NCBI GenBank assembly: GCA_035632955.1
Contig: DASQFU010000015.1
Span: 1-16,259, forward strand
Reading direction: 5' to 3'
Source of the DNA: DASQFU01 sp035632955
GTDB lineage: Bacteria > Eisenbacteria > RBG-16-71-46
DNA length: 16,259 nucleotides
The notes beneath the pieces are model-generated. The model was not told where the DNA came from. It saw nothing but the letters and a program-made list of their open reading frames with translations, and did not search any database. Positions 1-7,575 of this stretch are shown piece by piece. The first letter of the stretch is position 1. Each line of letters starts with the position of its first letter. Position numbers and translations under genes: made by a program.

Positions 1-118
1 GATCCGCATCCCGTCCTCCGTGGGTCTTCTCTAAGTGATTCATCGGCGCAGAACGGCCGGCTCTGTAGCAGGTGCCCGCCTCGACTAGCGCCCGGCGGGC
101 GATGTACCTTTGCGCGCC

Positions 119-913
119 ATGAATCCGGCCTCTCGCCCCCTGACTTCGACCGTCGCAGCCCGTATTCCCTACGCGAACGCCGCCCCGTTCTACGCGCTAT
201 GGGGAGATGCACCGTTCGCGGTGCGGAATCTGGTGCCGCGCGAGCTCGGACGCGAAGCAGAGGCCGGCACCGTCGACCTCGGGCTCATGGCCACGGCCGA
301 CTACCTGCGCCTGAAGGATCGCTTCGACCTGTTGGGCTCGATCGGCGTCGCGGCGCGCGGCCCCGTGCACTCGGTGCTGCTGTTTTCTCGCCGCCCAGCC
401 GCGGCACTCGGCGGCGCGCTCGTTTCCGTCACGCCCGAGACTTCTACGTCGATCCGACTGCTCCGGCTGTTGCTCGACATCCGGCGTGGGCTCATCGGCG
501 TCCGCTACGTGCGCGGGCTCGAGCCGGCGCAAGCCGACGCGCTGCTCGTGATCGGTGATGGCGCGATGCGGATGCGCGACCATCGGCCCGAGGGCTTCAC
601 GCATGCACTCGATCTCGGAGCGGACTGGCTTGAGTGGACCGGCCGGTCGTTCGTCTATGCCGTCTGGGCGGTCCGGAAGTCGCTCTCTCCGGCGATCCGA
701 AACGAGCTGCTGGAGTTTCTCGACGCCTCCCTGGCGGCGGGACTCGCGAACCTCGCCGAGGTCGCGCGCCAGCAGGTGGTGCCCGGCTGGGGCGCGGCAG
801 AGATGGAGGCGTATTTGAGACGGTTCCACTACCGCTTGGGCCCCGACGACTTGGCGGGCCTCGAGCGGTTCGAGGAGCTGCTCGTCCAGCACGATCTGGT
901 CGATTCCGAATAG
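119..913 (+). CDS. mqnA: Chorismate dehydratase MqnA (futalosine menaquinone pathway)
   Basis: MqnA removes water from chorismate to give 3-[(1-carboxyvinyl)oxy]benzoate, the first committed step of the futalosine route to menaquinone; the enzyme is cytoplasmic. The 264-residue product has the family's periplasmic-binding-protein-like fold pattern: an N-terminal strand with IPYANAAPFY (residues 16-25), then VDLGLMATADYL (52-63), the GPVHSVLLFS segment (81-90), and VTPETSTSIRLL (104-115), where the Ser/Thr-rich turn lines the substrate pocket. Length is normal for the family. The ATG at 119 was chosen; a TTG at 110 would add three residues, and neither has a clear Shine-Dalgarno. The pathway partner mqnC lies at 6334 on the same strand but is not adjacent. 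Identity rests on remembered family motifs, and I am fairly sure of it. Confidence 0.9.
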   Translation: MNPASRPLTSTVAARIPYANAAPFYALWGDAPFAVRNLVPRELGREAEAGTVDLGLMATADYLRLKDRFDLLGSIGVAARGPVHSVLLFSRRPAAALGGALVSVTPETSTSIRLLRLLLDIRRGLIGVRYVRGLEPAQADALLVIGDGAMRMRDHRPEGFTHALDLGADWLEWTGRSFVYAVWAVRKSLSPAIRNELLEFLDASLAAGLANLAEVARQQVVPGWGAAEMEAYLRRFHYRLGPDDLAGLERFEELLVQHDLVDSE

Positions 914-1019
914 CACGCAACCGTGGCGGCGGCGCCGCGTAATTGCAGACCGTGAGCCCACGCGCGGGCTGCTACCGGAAGCCGCGCGAATGGCGCACCA
1001 GCGAGAGGAGAGAGCGACG

Positions 1020-1817
1020 ATGCCGACCATGCACGAGATCGAGTACGAGATCCTCGGCGACGACATGCAGTTCGTGAAGGTGGAACTCGATCCGCACGAG
1101 GCGGTCGTGGCCGAGGCGGGCTCGATGATGTACATCGAAGACGGCATTCAGATGGACACGATATTCGGCGACGGCTCGGGCCAGAACAAGGGCTTCATGG
1201 GTGCCTTGCTCGGCGCCGGCAAGCGGCTGCTGACCGGCGAGTCGTTGTTCATGACCGTGTTCCACAACGAAGGCACGCAGAAGCGCAAAGTCGCGTTCGC
1301 CGCGCCGTACCCCGGCAAGATCCAGCCGCTGCATCTTTCGGAACTCGGCGGCGAGCTGCTCTGTCAGAAGGACTCGTTCCTGTGCGCGGCCAAAGGTGTC
1401 GAGATCGGCATCGCGTTCAACAAGCGCTTCGGCGCCGGACTGTTCGGCGGCGAAGGCTTCATCATGCAGCGCCTGACTGGTGACGGTTGGGCGTTCGTCC
1501 ACGCCGGCGGCACGCTCGAAGAGAAGACGCTGGGTGCCGGCGAGTCGCTGAGGGTCGACACCGGCTGTCTCGTCGCGCTCCAGCCTTCGGTGAGTTACGA
1601 CATCCAGCTCGTCGGTGGTCTCAAGAGCGCACTGTTCGGCGGCGAGGGACTGTTCTTCGCGACGCTCAACGGTCCAGGGCGCGTGTGGCTCCAGTCACTG
1701 CCGTTCAGCCGCCTCGCCAGCCGAATCTACGCCGCTGCTCCTCAGGCCGGCGGCCGGAGACGCGAAGAAGGCTCGATCCTTGGAGGGCTCGGAAATCTGC
1801 TGGATGGGGATCGCTAG
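1020..1817 (+). CDS. AIM24 / TIGR00266 family protein
   Basis: This 265-residue protein matches the AIM24 (TIGR00266) family, a single beta-rich domain found in many bacteria and in a mitochondrial protein linked to inner-membrane organisation. Its bacterial biochemical role is not established. Diagnostic stretches are the N-terminal IEYEILGDDMQFVKVELDP and EAGSMMYIEDGI, the glycine-rich GFMGALLGAGKRLLTGESLF, and the C-terminal VGGLKSALFGGEGLFFATL followed by GPGRVWLQSLP. There is no signal peptide or membrane segment. The ATG at 1020 was chosen because GAGAGGAGAGA (about 1001-1012) sits at the right distance; an in-frame ATG at 990 would place that Shine-Dalgarno inside the coding region. 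It follows mqnA by 106 bp, with no strong terminator between them, so co-transcription is possible. Function is left open. Confidence 0.88.
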   Translation: MPTMHEIEYEILGDDMQFVKVELDPHEAVVAEAGSMMYIEDGIQMDTIFGDGSGQNKGFMGALLGAGKRLLTGESLFMTVFHNEGTQKRKVAFAAPYPGKIQPLHLSELGGELLCQKDSFLCAAKGVEIGIAFNKRFGAGLFGGEGFIMQRLTGDGWAFVHAGGTLEEKTLGAGESLRVDTGCLVALQPSVSYDIQLVGGLKSALFGGEGLFFATLNGPGRVWLQSLPFSRLASRIYAAAPQAGGRRREEGSILGGLGNLLDGDR

Positions 1818-1911
1818 CAGAACGGCCCTTAACTGGTGACGATCGGCACTCGACCCGAGGTTCCAAAGGGGACCTCTGGATCTAGAATCGCGCGATGGAG
1901 TACTAGGAACC

Positions 1912-2523
1912 TTGAGTCCTGACCCAGGCCATCGAAAAACGATCCGGATTGTCGTCCTGATCCTCGCCATGTGCTCAAGCATCGACGCATTGGCCGACAC
2001 GTTCGTGCAGTCACCGCGTGCCCAAACGCTGACCAGGGCCCCTTGGATCAAGGCTGATGCGAGTGGACGGGACGTGTTTCGTAGTCCCATTAGACTCGAA
2101 CTGGCTCAAGACGATCGGCTACCCTGGAACACACAGTGGTACTGCGTGCACTTGGCGGACTCGAGTCAGACGGCCCAGCTCAATTTCGGGGTGCTGCTTC
2201 TCGCGAAAGGCCGAGCTCGCGCGGGGTCTGTCGAATGTGAACGGCCCAATGTATCCGCTCGTTTGATGGACGTGCAGACCTGGTATACGCCAACCCGGCA
2301 GGGAACTACCTTCGATGACACGCTGGTGGCCGTGGCCCGTGCGGTTCCTGGGAAGCCCTTTCCCGTCAAGGCACTCTTTGACCACAGTGAGCCACAGGGA
2401 TGCCGTTCGCGATTGATCGGTGAGGCGGAAGTCCAAGTGTTTTTCAGCGGTCTGCCCGAGGGAGCTCGCGTTGTGCCGTGCTGGGGCCCCTGGGGCTGCT
2501 CAGTCAAAGCCATCTATCGCTGA
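1912..2523 (+). CDS. Hypothetical secreted cysteine-containing protein, atypical codon use
   Basis: I do not recognise this 203-residue protein. It starts at a TTG (1912), with AGGAAC just upstream. The N-terminus looks like a signal peptide: basic GHRKTIR, hydrophobic IVVLILAMCSSI, then a likely cleavage after DALA (about residue 28). The mature part has about five cysteines (in YCVH, VECERP, GCRSR and the terminal PCWGPWGC), suggesting a disulfide-bonded exported protein. Codon use differs from its neighbours: 28 of the first 80 codons after the start end in A or T, against 5 of the first 50 in the preceding AIM24-family gene. This points to recent acquisition or weak selection. Reality is supported by the signal peptide and the open frame, but the function is unknown and the start is uncertain. 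Confidence 0.6.
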   Translation: MSPDPGHRKTIRIVVLILAMCSSIDALADTFVQSPRAQTLTRAPWIKADASGRDVFRSPIRLELAQDDRLPWNTQWYCVHLADSSQTAQLNFGVLLLAKGRARAGSVECERPNVSARLMDVQTWYTPTRQGTTFDDTLVAVARAVPGKPFPVKALFDHSEPQGCRSRLIGEAEVQVFFSGLPEGARVVPCWGPWGCSVKAIYR

Positions 2524-2548
2524 CTTTCAGAGCCCGTTAGGCAGCGAT

Positions 2549-2574
2549 CACGTGCACGGGCGACGCTGCACGTG
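2549..2574. terminator. Perfect 8-bp palindrome between convergent genes; possible bidirectional terminator
   Basis: CACGTGCA (2549-2556) and TGCACGTG (2567-2574) are perfect inverted repeats around a 10-nt loop. They lie in the 57-bp gap between the plus-strand orphan (stop 2523) and the minus-strand membrane-protein gene (stop 2581). The position suits a shared terminator, but neither side has a convincing T-run, so a rho-independent mechanism is only possible. The half-site contains the CACGTG hexamer, so a protein-binding site cannot be excluded. Confidence 0.35.
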
Positions 2575-2580
2575 CGGATT

Positions 2581-3282
2581 CTATAGGTGTGACACGCCGC
2601 CGGTGTCGCGCTTGCCGCGATCCGGGAAGTAGCTCTCTAGGACCTTCCGCGCCACCGCGCTCCCGCCGACGCCGAACGCGATCGCCAGCCCGAGCATGAT
2701 CGCGCCGAACGCGATCGCGAACGCGGTCAGCACTACCGTTTTCGCGACCGCGATCTGCTCCATCGCCATCGCGACAGCGAGCACGACGATCAGGAAACGT
2801 ACGGCGCTGCTCAGCAACCGGGCCGAAGGTAGCTGCGCGTTGACGGCGGCGAGCAGGGTGGCTCGCCACGCGAAGTTCGCGGCCACCAGGCCGACGATCA
2901 GGATCACGAACGCGATCAAGAGCTGAGGAATGAAGTGCATGAAGTCCGCGACCAGCATCTCCATTCCGGTGAAGCCGAGCGTGCCGACCCCGGAGAGCAG
3001 GAATCCGATCCACACCAGCCAGAACACGAGCGACGCCGCGAGCGCGTCGGCCGGCGGCAGATCGGTCTTCTTGAGCAGATCGGCGGCGCCCGAGCGCGCG
3101 GCGAGTGAGTTGAACTTCAGCCAACCGAGAATCCTGCGCACCGCGAACGCCAGCACAGCCGCGATCAGCCAGCCGACGACGACGATGCTCAGCATGGCCA
3201 ACATGCGAGGCAGGAACACCACGACGCCGTTCAGGAAGTTGATCCAAGCCTCGCGGAGTGCGTCACCGATCATCTGAGCCAT
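2581..3282 (-). CDS. Small membrane protein with conserved TM helices, MscS-related (CmpX-like)
   Basis: The 233-residue protein resembles the conserved-TM-helix proteins (PF05552 type) related to small-conductance mechanosensitive channels. About four to five hydrophobic segments are visible. Two follow the repeat pattern: residues ~22-48, with LAMLSIVVVGWLIAAVLAF, and ~118-145, with LLIAFVILIVGLVAANF. The C-terminal end carries AIAFGAIMLGLAIAFGVGG followed by SAVARKVLESYF, a hallmark ending of this group. The soluble beta and alpha/beta vestibule domains of full MscS are absent, so channel activity is not certain. The ATG at 3282 has an excellent Shine-Dalgarno, GGAGGTGA (complement of 3286-3293), which overlaps the stop codon of the upstream glycosyltransferase; the gap is 3 nt. 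Translational coupling is therefore likely. It is the last gene of the minus-strand operon. Confidence 0.8.
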   Translation of the reverse strand: MAQMIGDALREAWINFLNGVVVFLPRMLAMLSIVVVGWLIAAVLAFAVRRILGWLKFNSLAARSGAADLLKKTDLPPADALAASLVFWLVWIGFLLSGVGTLGFTGMEMLVADFMHFIPQLLIAFVILIVGLVAANFAWRATLLAAVNAQLPSARLLSSAVRFLIVVLAVAMAMEQIAVAKTVVLTAFAIAFGAIMLGLAIAFGVGGSAVARKVLESYFPDRGKRDTGGVSHL

Positions 3283-3285
3283 CGC

Positions 3286-3293
3286 TCACCTCC
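3286..3293 (-). promoter_or_regulatory. Ribosome binding site overlapping the upstream stop codon
   Basis: On the minus strand this reads GGAGGTGA, whose TGA is the stop codon of the glycosyltransferase; three bases separate it from the ATG of the membrane protein. It fixes that start and suggests that ribosomes finishing the glycosyltransferase re-initiate on the membrane-protein gene. Confidence 0.7.
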
Positions 3294-4563
3294 CGCCTTC
3301 CGAGGTCCAGCGCTCGACCAGGTACGGTTTGGACTGCTCGTACTGGAGTCCGAGCGCTTCGAGCTGTTGCTCGACGGCCATCCGGTCGTGCGTGGCGTGC
3401 GACTCCACGAACGACGCGGTGCGGCCGAGATACAAAGGGACGAGCGCCTGAACGAGGTGCTCGCGATTCATGGTCGTGCGGTGATAGGCCGCCGCGAACT
3501 CGTACACGGTGGCCGCCCACAGGGCATCGGGGAAATCGACGCCAGGGTTCGCGGCCGTCGATGCGGCGCGGATCGCGCCCAACGTGTCGGCCGAAAGAAT
3601 CGTCTCGAGAATCCCTCCGAGGTCACGCACGCCGTTGCAGCACGCGTCCGCCATCGGGCCAATTTCGATCATTGGCTCCTCACCCTCGGGATTCGCCGGT
3701 TGTCCGAACGTCGCGACCTCCTCGGCTTGCGTCCGCGACGTCCAGATCGCCTGGTTCGCTTCGAGGGAGGCGAATAGCGGACCGAGGACCTGCTGAAACA
3801 GATCCGGCAGGGTCGGCCGGACTTTGCCGCCGGCGGTCGCGCGCGTGCCGAGATGGGTCTGGCAGACCTGCAGGCCGCCCGCCAGCGCGCTCGCCGTCAA
3901 CCACAGCTCGATCCCGTTGCGTGCCTCGTCGTTGTCCCAGCAGGATTGCTTCAGCGCATACGACAGGAACCGGCCGGAGCAGGCGAACTCGCCGCCCACC
4001 GGCTCCCGCACGCGGTACCCGTACGCGCCGCGGAACAGTGGGCGCACGAGCTGGGTAACCAGCGGCGCCTCGAAACGGTGACGGGCATAGATCGGCACCG
4101 CGAGGTCGTACTGCTCGCGATAGATCGGCAGCAGCAGCTGTCCTACCCAATCCGGGGTGATCGACGTGAGGTCCGGGTCCAGGATGGCGACCGCCTTTGC
4201 CTGCAGCAGCTCGGCGGCCGTGAACAGGGTGCGCACGGCGCTGCGCTTGCCGGGGATCCCGTGGTACGTGGTCGTGACGCGGTGGATCGTGCGCAGCGCG
4301 TGGCGGACGATCAGCGTCTCGCTTTCGTCCAGCGCCGCGCTGCGCACGACGTCCGAGGTCCCGTCCTCCGAGCCTCCGTCCGAAGTCAGCAACAACGTGC
4401 GCGCCCGCGGGAAGTGCTTCGCGAACCCGACGTGGACCGCCTTCACCACGCGCGCCACCGTCGCGGCGTTGTTGTAGGTGGGAAGTCCGACCAGCACGTC
4501 GACCTGGCCGACGGCAATCAATTGCCGGACCAGATCGTCGGGTAAGAGCGTGCGTTCGGCCAC
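3286..4563 (-). CDS. Mannosylglycerate-synthase-like glycosyltransferase (GT-A fold)
   Basis: The 425-residue protein is a GT-A nucleotide-sugar glycosyltransferase. Visible parts are the N-terminal VDVLVGLPTYNNAATV (21-36), LLLTSDGGSEDGTSDVV (57-73), the DxD-type metal site in AILDPDLT (DPD 129-131), and VRPLFRGAYGYRVREPVGGE (173-192) followed by FACS. The C-terminal half is helical, with FPDALWAATVYEFAAAYH (344-361). The GGE(F) block and the C-terminal DA(L/M)WAAT region recall mannosylglycerate synthase (GT78) and, more loosely, glucosyl-3-phosphoglycerate synthase (GT81). Donor and acceptor cannot be read from the sequence, so no symbol is given. The GTG at 4563 was chosen for its Shine-Dalgarno GGAGAGG. 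The frame stays open upstream to 5331, but that part overlaps treS out of frame and does not read like protein. treS ends 35 nt upstream. Confidence 0.82.
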   Translation of the reverse strand: MAERTLLPDDLVRQLIAVGQVDVLVGLPTYNNAATVARVVKAVHVGFAKHFPRARTLLLTSDGGSEDGTSDVVRSAALDESETLIVRHALRTIHRVTTTYHGIPGKRSAVRTLFTAAELLQAKAVAILDPDLTSITPDWVGQLLLPIYREQYDLAVPIYARHRFEAPLVTQLVRPLFRGAYGYRVREPVGGEFACSGRFLSYALKQSCWDNDEARNGIELWLTASALAGGLQVCQTHLGTRATAGGKVRPTLPDLFQQVLGPLFASLEANQAIWTSRTQAEEVATFGQPANPEGEEPMIEIGPMADACCNGVRDLGGILETILSADTLGAIRAASTAANPGVDFPDALWAATVYEFAAAYHRTTMNREHLVQALVPLYLGRTASFVESHATHDRMAVEQQLEALGLQYEQSKPYLVERWTSEGGR

Positions 4564-4568
4564 CAGTA

Positions 4569-4575
4569 CCTCTCC
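4569..4575 (-). promoter_or_regulatory. Ribosome binding site selecting the GTG start of the glycosyltransferase
   Basis: The minus strand reads GGAGAGG here, five bases before the GTG at 4563. It is the only good Shine-Dalgarno near the open N-terminal extension, so it decides the start. An alternative GTG at 4608 would overlap the end of treS. Confidence 0.55.
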
Positions 4576-4598
4576 GCGGGTGGGGGCTGCTTCGCTGG

Positions 4599-6230
4599 TT
4601 ACAGCCACCGGAGCCGGAACCAGTAGAACGCGTGTGGCCCCAAGGTCAAGACGTAGGGCCGCTCGGTGATGCGTGGGAACAAGCTGCCGCCGAACATCTC
4701 GATCGGGAGTGCGCCGGCCAGCCGTCCGAGATCCAGCTCCACCGCCTGCGCGGTTCCGGCGAGGTTGTTCACGACCACCACCTGCTCGTCCTCGGTGGCG
4801 CGCAGATATGCGAGCACGCGGTGGTTGGCGGGATTCAGGAACTCGATCGTGCCGCGACTGAACACCTTCGTCGACTTGCGCACCCGGATCAGGCGGCGCA
4901 TCCAGTTGAGCAGCGACGAATCGTTGCGCCGCTGGGATTCGACGTTGACTGCCTGATAGCCGTAGAGCGGGTTCGAGATCAGCGGCTGGTAGAGACGCTC
5001 GGGATCGGTGGCGGAGAAGCCGGCGTTCCAGCCGCCATTCCACTGCATCGGTGTGCGCACGCCGTTGCGGTCGCCGAGGAACACGTTGTCGCCCATCCCG
5101 ATCTCGTCTCCGTAGTAGATGATCGGGCTCCCCGGCAGCGACATGAGCAGCGCGTTCATGAGCTCGATTCGTCGCCGATCGCCTTCCAGCAACGGTGCCA
5201 GGCGGCGGCGGATGCCGAGATTGATTCGGGCGGTGCGATCGACGGCGTATTCGTCGTACATGTACGAGCGCTCGTCCTCGGTGACCATCTCGAGCGTCAG
5301 CTCGTCGTGATTGCGCAGGAACACGCCCCACTGACAGGTATCCGGAATCGGCGGCGTGCGCTGAATGATGTCGACGAGCGGCTTGCGGTCCTCGAGCCTA
5401 AGCGCCATGAACATGCGCGGCATGATCGGGAAGTGAAACGCCATGTGGAACTCGTCGCCGTTGCCGAAGTAGGGGCGCACATCTTCGGGCCACATGTTCG
5501 CCTCGGCTAGCAGCATGCGTCCCGGGAAGTGCTGGTCGAGGCGCTGCCGCAGGAACTTCAGCACTTCGTGCGTCTCGGGCAGGTTCTCGCACGACGTGCC
5601 TTCTCGCTCGATCAGGTACGGCACCGCATCGACGCGAAAGCCGTCCACGCCCATGTCGAGCCAGAACTTCATCGCGTTCCACATCTCCTCGCGCACCGTC
5701 GGATTGTCGAAGTTGAGATCCGGCTGGTGGCTGAAGAAGCGGTGCCAGTAGTAGGCCTTGGAAACGGGATCCCATGCCCAGTTCGACATCTCGGTGTCGA
5801 CGAAGATGATGCGCACGCCGCGATAACGCTCGTCGGTGTCGCTCCACACGTACCAGTCCCGGCGCGGACTGTCGGCGCCGCGGCGCGCCTCCTGGAACCA
5901 TGGATGCTGGTCGGAGGTGTGGTTCATCACCATCTCCGTGATGACGCGAAGACCGCGCTCGTGCGCGGCTGCGAGGAAGCGACGGAAGTCTTCGACCGTG
6001 CCGTAGCTGGGATGGACGTTGTAGTAGTCCGAGATATCGTAGCCGTCGTCGCGGAACGGGGAGGGATACATCGGCAGCAGCCATAGACAGTCGACGCCGA
6101 GGTCCACGAGATGGTCGAGCTTGCCGATCAGCCCACGGAAGTCGCCGATGCCGTCGCCGTCGGAGTCGGCGAATGCCTTCACATGCAGCTCGTAGAAGAT
6201 CGCGTCGCGGTACCAGAGATCGTCTTGCAT
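4599..6230 (-). CDS. treS: Trehalose synthase (maltose alpha-D-glucosyltransferase), GH13
   Basis: TreS interconverts maltose and trehalose by intramolecular transglucosylation in the cytoplasm; it can link trehalose to glycogen or alpha-glucan metabolism. The 543-residue product opens with WYRDAIFYELHVKAFADSDG (6-25) and continues through the hallmark stretches LPMYPSPFRDDGYDISDYY (52-70), EMVMNHTSDQHPWFQEARRG (99-118) and AYYWHRFFSHQPDLNFDNP (159-177). The GH13 catalytic residues are visible: nucleophile D201 (GFRVDAVPYL), acid/base E243 (LLAEANMWPED) and D309 (FLRNHDE). Length fits a stand-alone TreS; no maltokinase domain is fused at the C-terminus. The ATG at 6230 was chosen for the upstream GAGGACTG; an in-frame codon at 6314 would add 28 unconserved residues and extend into the divergent promoter region. 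It is the first gene of the minus-strand operon. Confidence 0.94.
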   Translation of the reverse strand: MQDDLWYRDAIFYELHVKAFADSDGDGIGDFRGLIGKLDHLVDLGVDCLWLLPMYPSPFRDDGYDISDYYNVHPSYGTVEDFRRFLAAAHERGLRVITEMVMNHTSDQHPWFQEARRGADSPRRDWYVWSDTDERYRGVRIIFVDTEMSNWAWDPVSKAYYWHRFFSHQPDLNFDNPTVREEMWNAMKFWLDMGVDGFRVDAVPYLIEREGTSCENLPETHEVLKFLRQRLDQHFPGRMLLAEANMWPEDVRPYFGNGDEFHMAFHFPIMPRMFMALRLEDRKPLVDIIQRTPPIPDTCQWGVFLRNHDELTLEMVTEDERSYMYDEYAVDRTARINLGIRRRLAPLLEGDRRRIELMNALLMSLPGSPIIYYGDEIGMGDNVFLGDRNGVRTPMQWNGGWNAGFSATDPERLYQPLISNPLYGYQAVNVESQRRNDSSLLNWMRRLIRVRKSTKVFSRGTIEFLNPANHRVLAYLRATEDEQVVVVNNLAGTAQAVELDLGRLAGALPIEMFGGSLFPRITERPYVLTLGPHAFYWFRLRWL

Positions 6231-6333
6231 CCGCAGTCCTCGTGGTCCGTCGCTCGACTGAGCCGCTCGGAGCGTTGTATCCTGCCCGCGCCGAGCATAG
6301 GTCGCAAGTCCCACCGCCTATTTGGAGCGTGCC

Positions 6334-7560
6334 GTGTGGTCCTCGATTGAATCGCAGGTGCTTCGCGGCGAACGCCTGAGTCGCGACCAGGGCGTCCATT
6401 TGTTCTCCGAGGCGCAACTGCTCGAGTTGGGCGCGCTGGCGCAGGAAGTGCGCGCCCGCAAGACCGATCCCGCCCGCGTCACCTACGTCATCGACACCAA
6501 TCCCAACTACACGAACATCTGCACGGTCGATTGCCATTTCTGCGCGTTCTACCGCAAACCGGGCGCGAACGCGCCCGACGCCTACACGCACGACGTGGAA
6601 GGCGTGATGCGGATGATGGCGGACGCCGATCGGCTCGGCGCGACCACCGTGCTGCTGCAGGGCGGCTTGAACCCCGAGATTCCCTGGGAGTTCTACCCGA
6701 CGATCGTGCGCGAGGCGCGGCGGCGCTATCCCGGCATCACGCCCCACTTCTTTTCCGCGCCCGAAATCCACCAGATGGCCGAGGTGTCCGGTCTCTCGCT
6801 TCACGGCGTGCTCGAAGCTCTCTACGAAGCGGGACAGCGCACGCTGCCGGGCGGCGGCGCCGAGATCCTGGCCACACGCGTGCGCCGGCGGATCTCCGTC
6901 AAGAAGGGCGGCCCGCAGGCGTGGCTCGATGTCCATCGCGCCGCGCACCAGATCGGGATGCGTTCGACCGCGACGATGATGTACGGCCACGTCGAGACCG
7001 ACGCGGAAATCATCGAGCACCTCGAATTCGTTCGCGCGCTTCAGGACGAGACCGGAGGGTTCACGGCGTTCGTGCCGTGGTCCTACAAGCGTGGCAACAC
7101 GCCGATGGAAGCGAAGGTCAAGCAGGTCGCGGGCGCTTCGCGGTACCTGCGTGTGCTGGCGGCCGCGCGCCTGTATCTCGACAACTTCGATCACGTGCAG
7201 GCGTCGTGGTTCAGCGAGGGTAAGAAGACCGGCCAGATCGCGCTGCATTTCGGCGCCGACGACTTCGGCGGCACGCTGTTCGAGGAGAACGTGCATCTGG
7301 CGACCGGCCACGTGAACAAGACCACGGTGGCCGAGATCGAGACGCTGATCCGCGAGGCCGGCTTCACGCCGGCGCAGCGCACCACGCTCTACGAGATCGT
7401 CCGGGTCGCCGAGGGGCCCGAAGCGCTGGCCCGGCTCTCGGACGACGTGCCGCTGTTCGTCGAGAACTTGCGCGAGCGACCCGCCGAGTATCCGATGGAG
7501 CTGGAAGGCGAGGAAGGTCCGAGCGGCCGGCAGGCCACACCGCTCGTGATGCCGAAGTAG
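6334..7560 (+). CDS. mqnC: Dehypoxanthine futalosine cyclase MqnC (radical SAM)
   Basis: MqnC is a radical-SAM enzyme that cyclises dehypoxanthine futalosine to cyclic DHFL in the futalosine menaquinone pathway. In the 408-residue product the [4Fe-4S]-binding CX3CX2C motif is C63, C67 and C70, in YTNICTVDCHFCAFYR. Further family blocks are TTVLLQGGLNPEIPWEFY (103-120), LPGGGAEIL, TATMMYGHVETDAEIIEHL and GGFTAFVPWSYKRGNTPM. CHFCAFYR and the LPGGGAEIL block favour MqnC over MqnE or the F420 enzyme CofH, its nearest relatives. The GTG at 6334 was chosen because GGAG (6324-6327) precedes it by six bases; a TTG at 6322 would add four residues and overlap that site. It diverges from treS across 103 bp, and a transporter follows 15 nt downstream. 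Confidence 0.92.
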   Translation: MWSSIESQVLRGERLSRDQGVHLFSEAQLLELGALAQEVRARKTDPARVTYVIDTNPNYTNICTVDCHFCAFYRKPGANAPDAYTHDVEGVMRMMADADRLGATTVLLQGGLNPEIPWEFYPTIVREARRRYPGITPHFFSAPEIHQMAEVSGLSLHGVLEALYEAGQRTLPGGGAEILATRVRRRISVKKGGPQAWLDVHRAAHQIGMRSTATMMYGHVETDAEIIEHLEFVRALQDETGGFTAFVPWSYKRGNTPMEAKVKQVAGASRYLRVLAAARLYLDNFDHVQASWFSEGKKTGQIALHFGADDFGGTLFEENVHLATGHVNKTTVAEIETLIREAGFTPAQRTTLYEIVRVAEGPEALARLSDDVPLFVENLRERPAEYPMELEGEEGPSGRQATPLVMPK

Positions 7561-7575
7561 GCGCACCGGCCGCCG

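Noticed and set aside
955..970. Small hairpin AGCCC/GGGCT between mqnA and the AIM24-family gene
   Set aside because: A 5-bp stem without a T-run is expected by chance at this GC content.
4564..5331. N-terminal extension of the glycosyltransferase frame to 681 residues
   Set aside because: The extra part overlaps treS in another frame and has no protein-like character; a good Shine-Dalgarno precedes GTG 4563.
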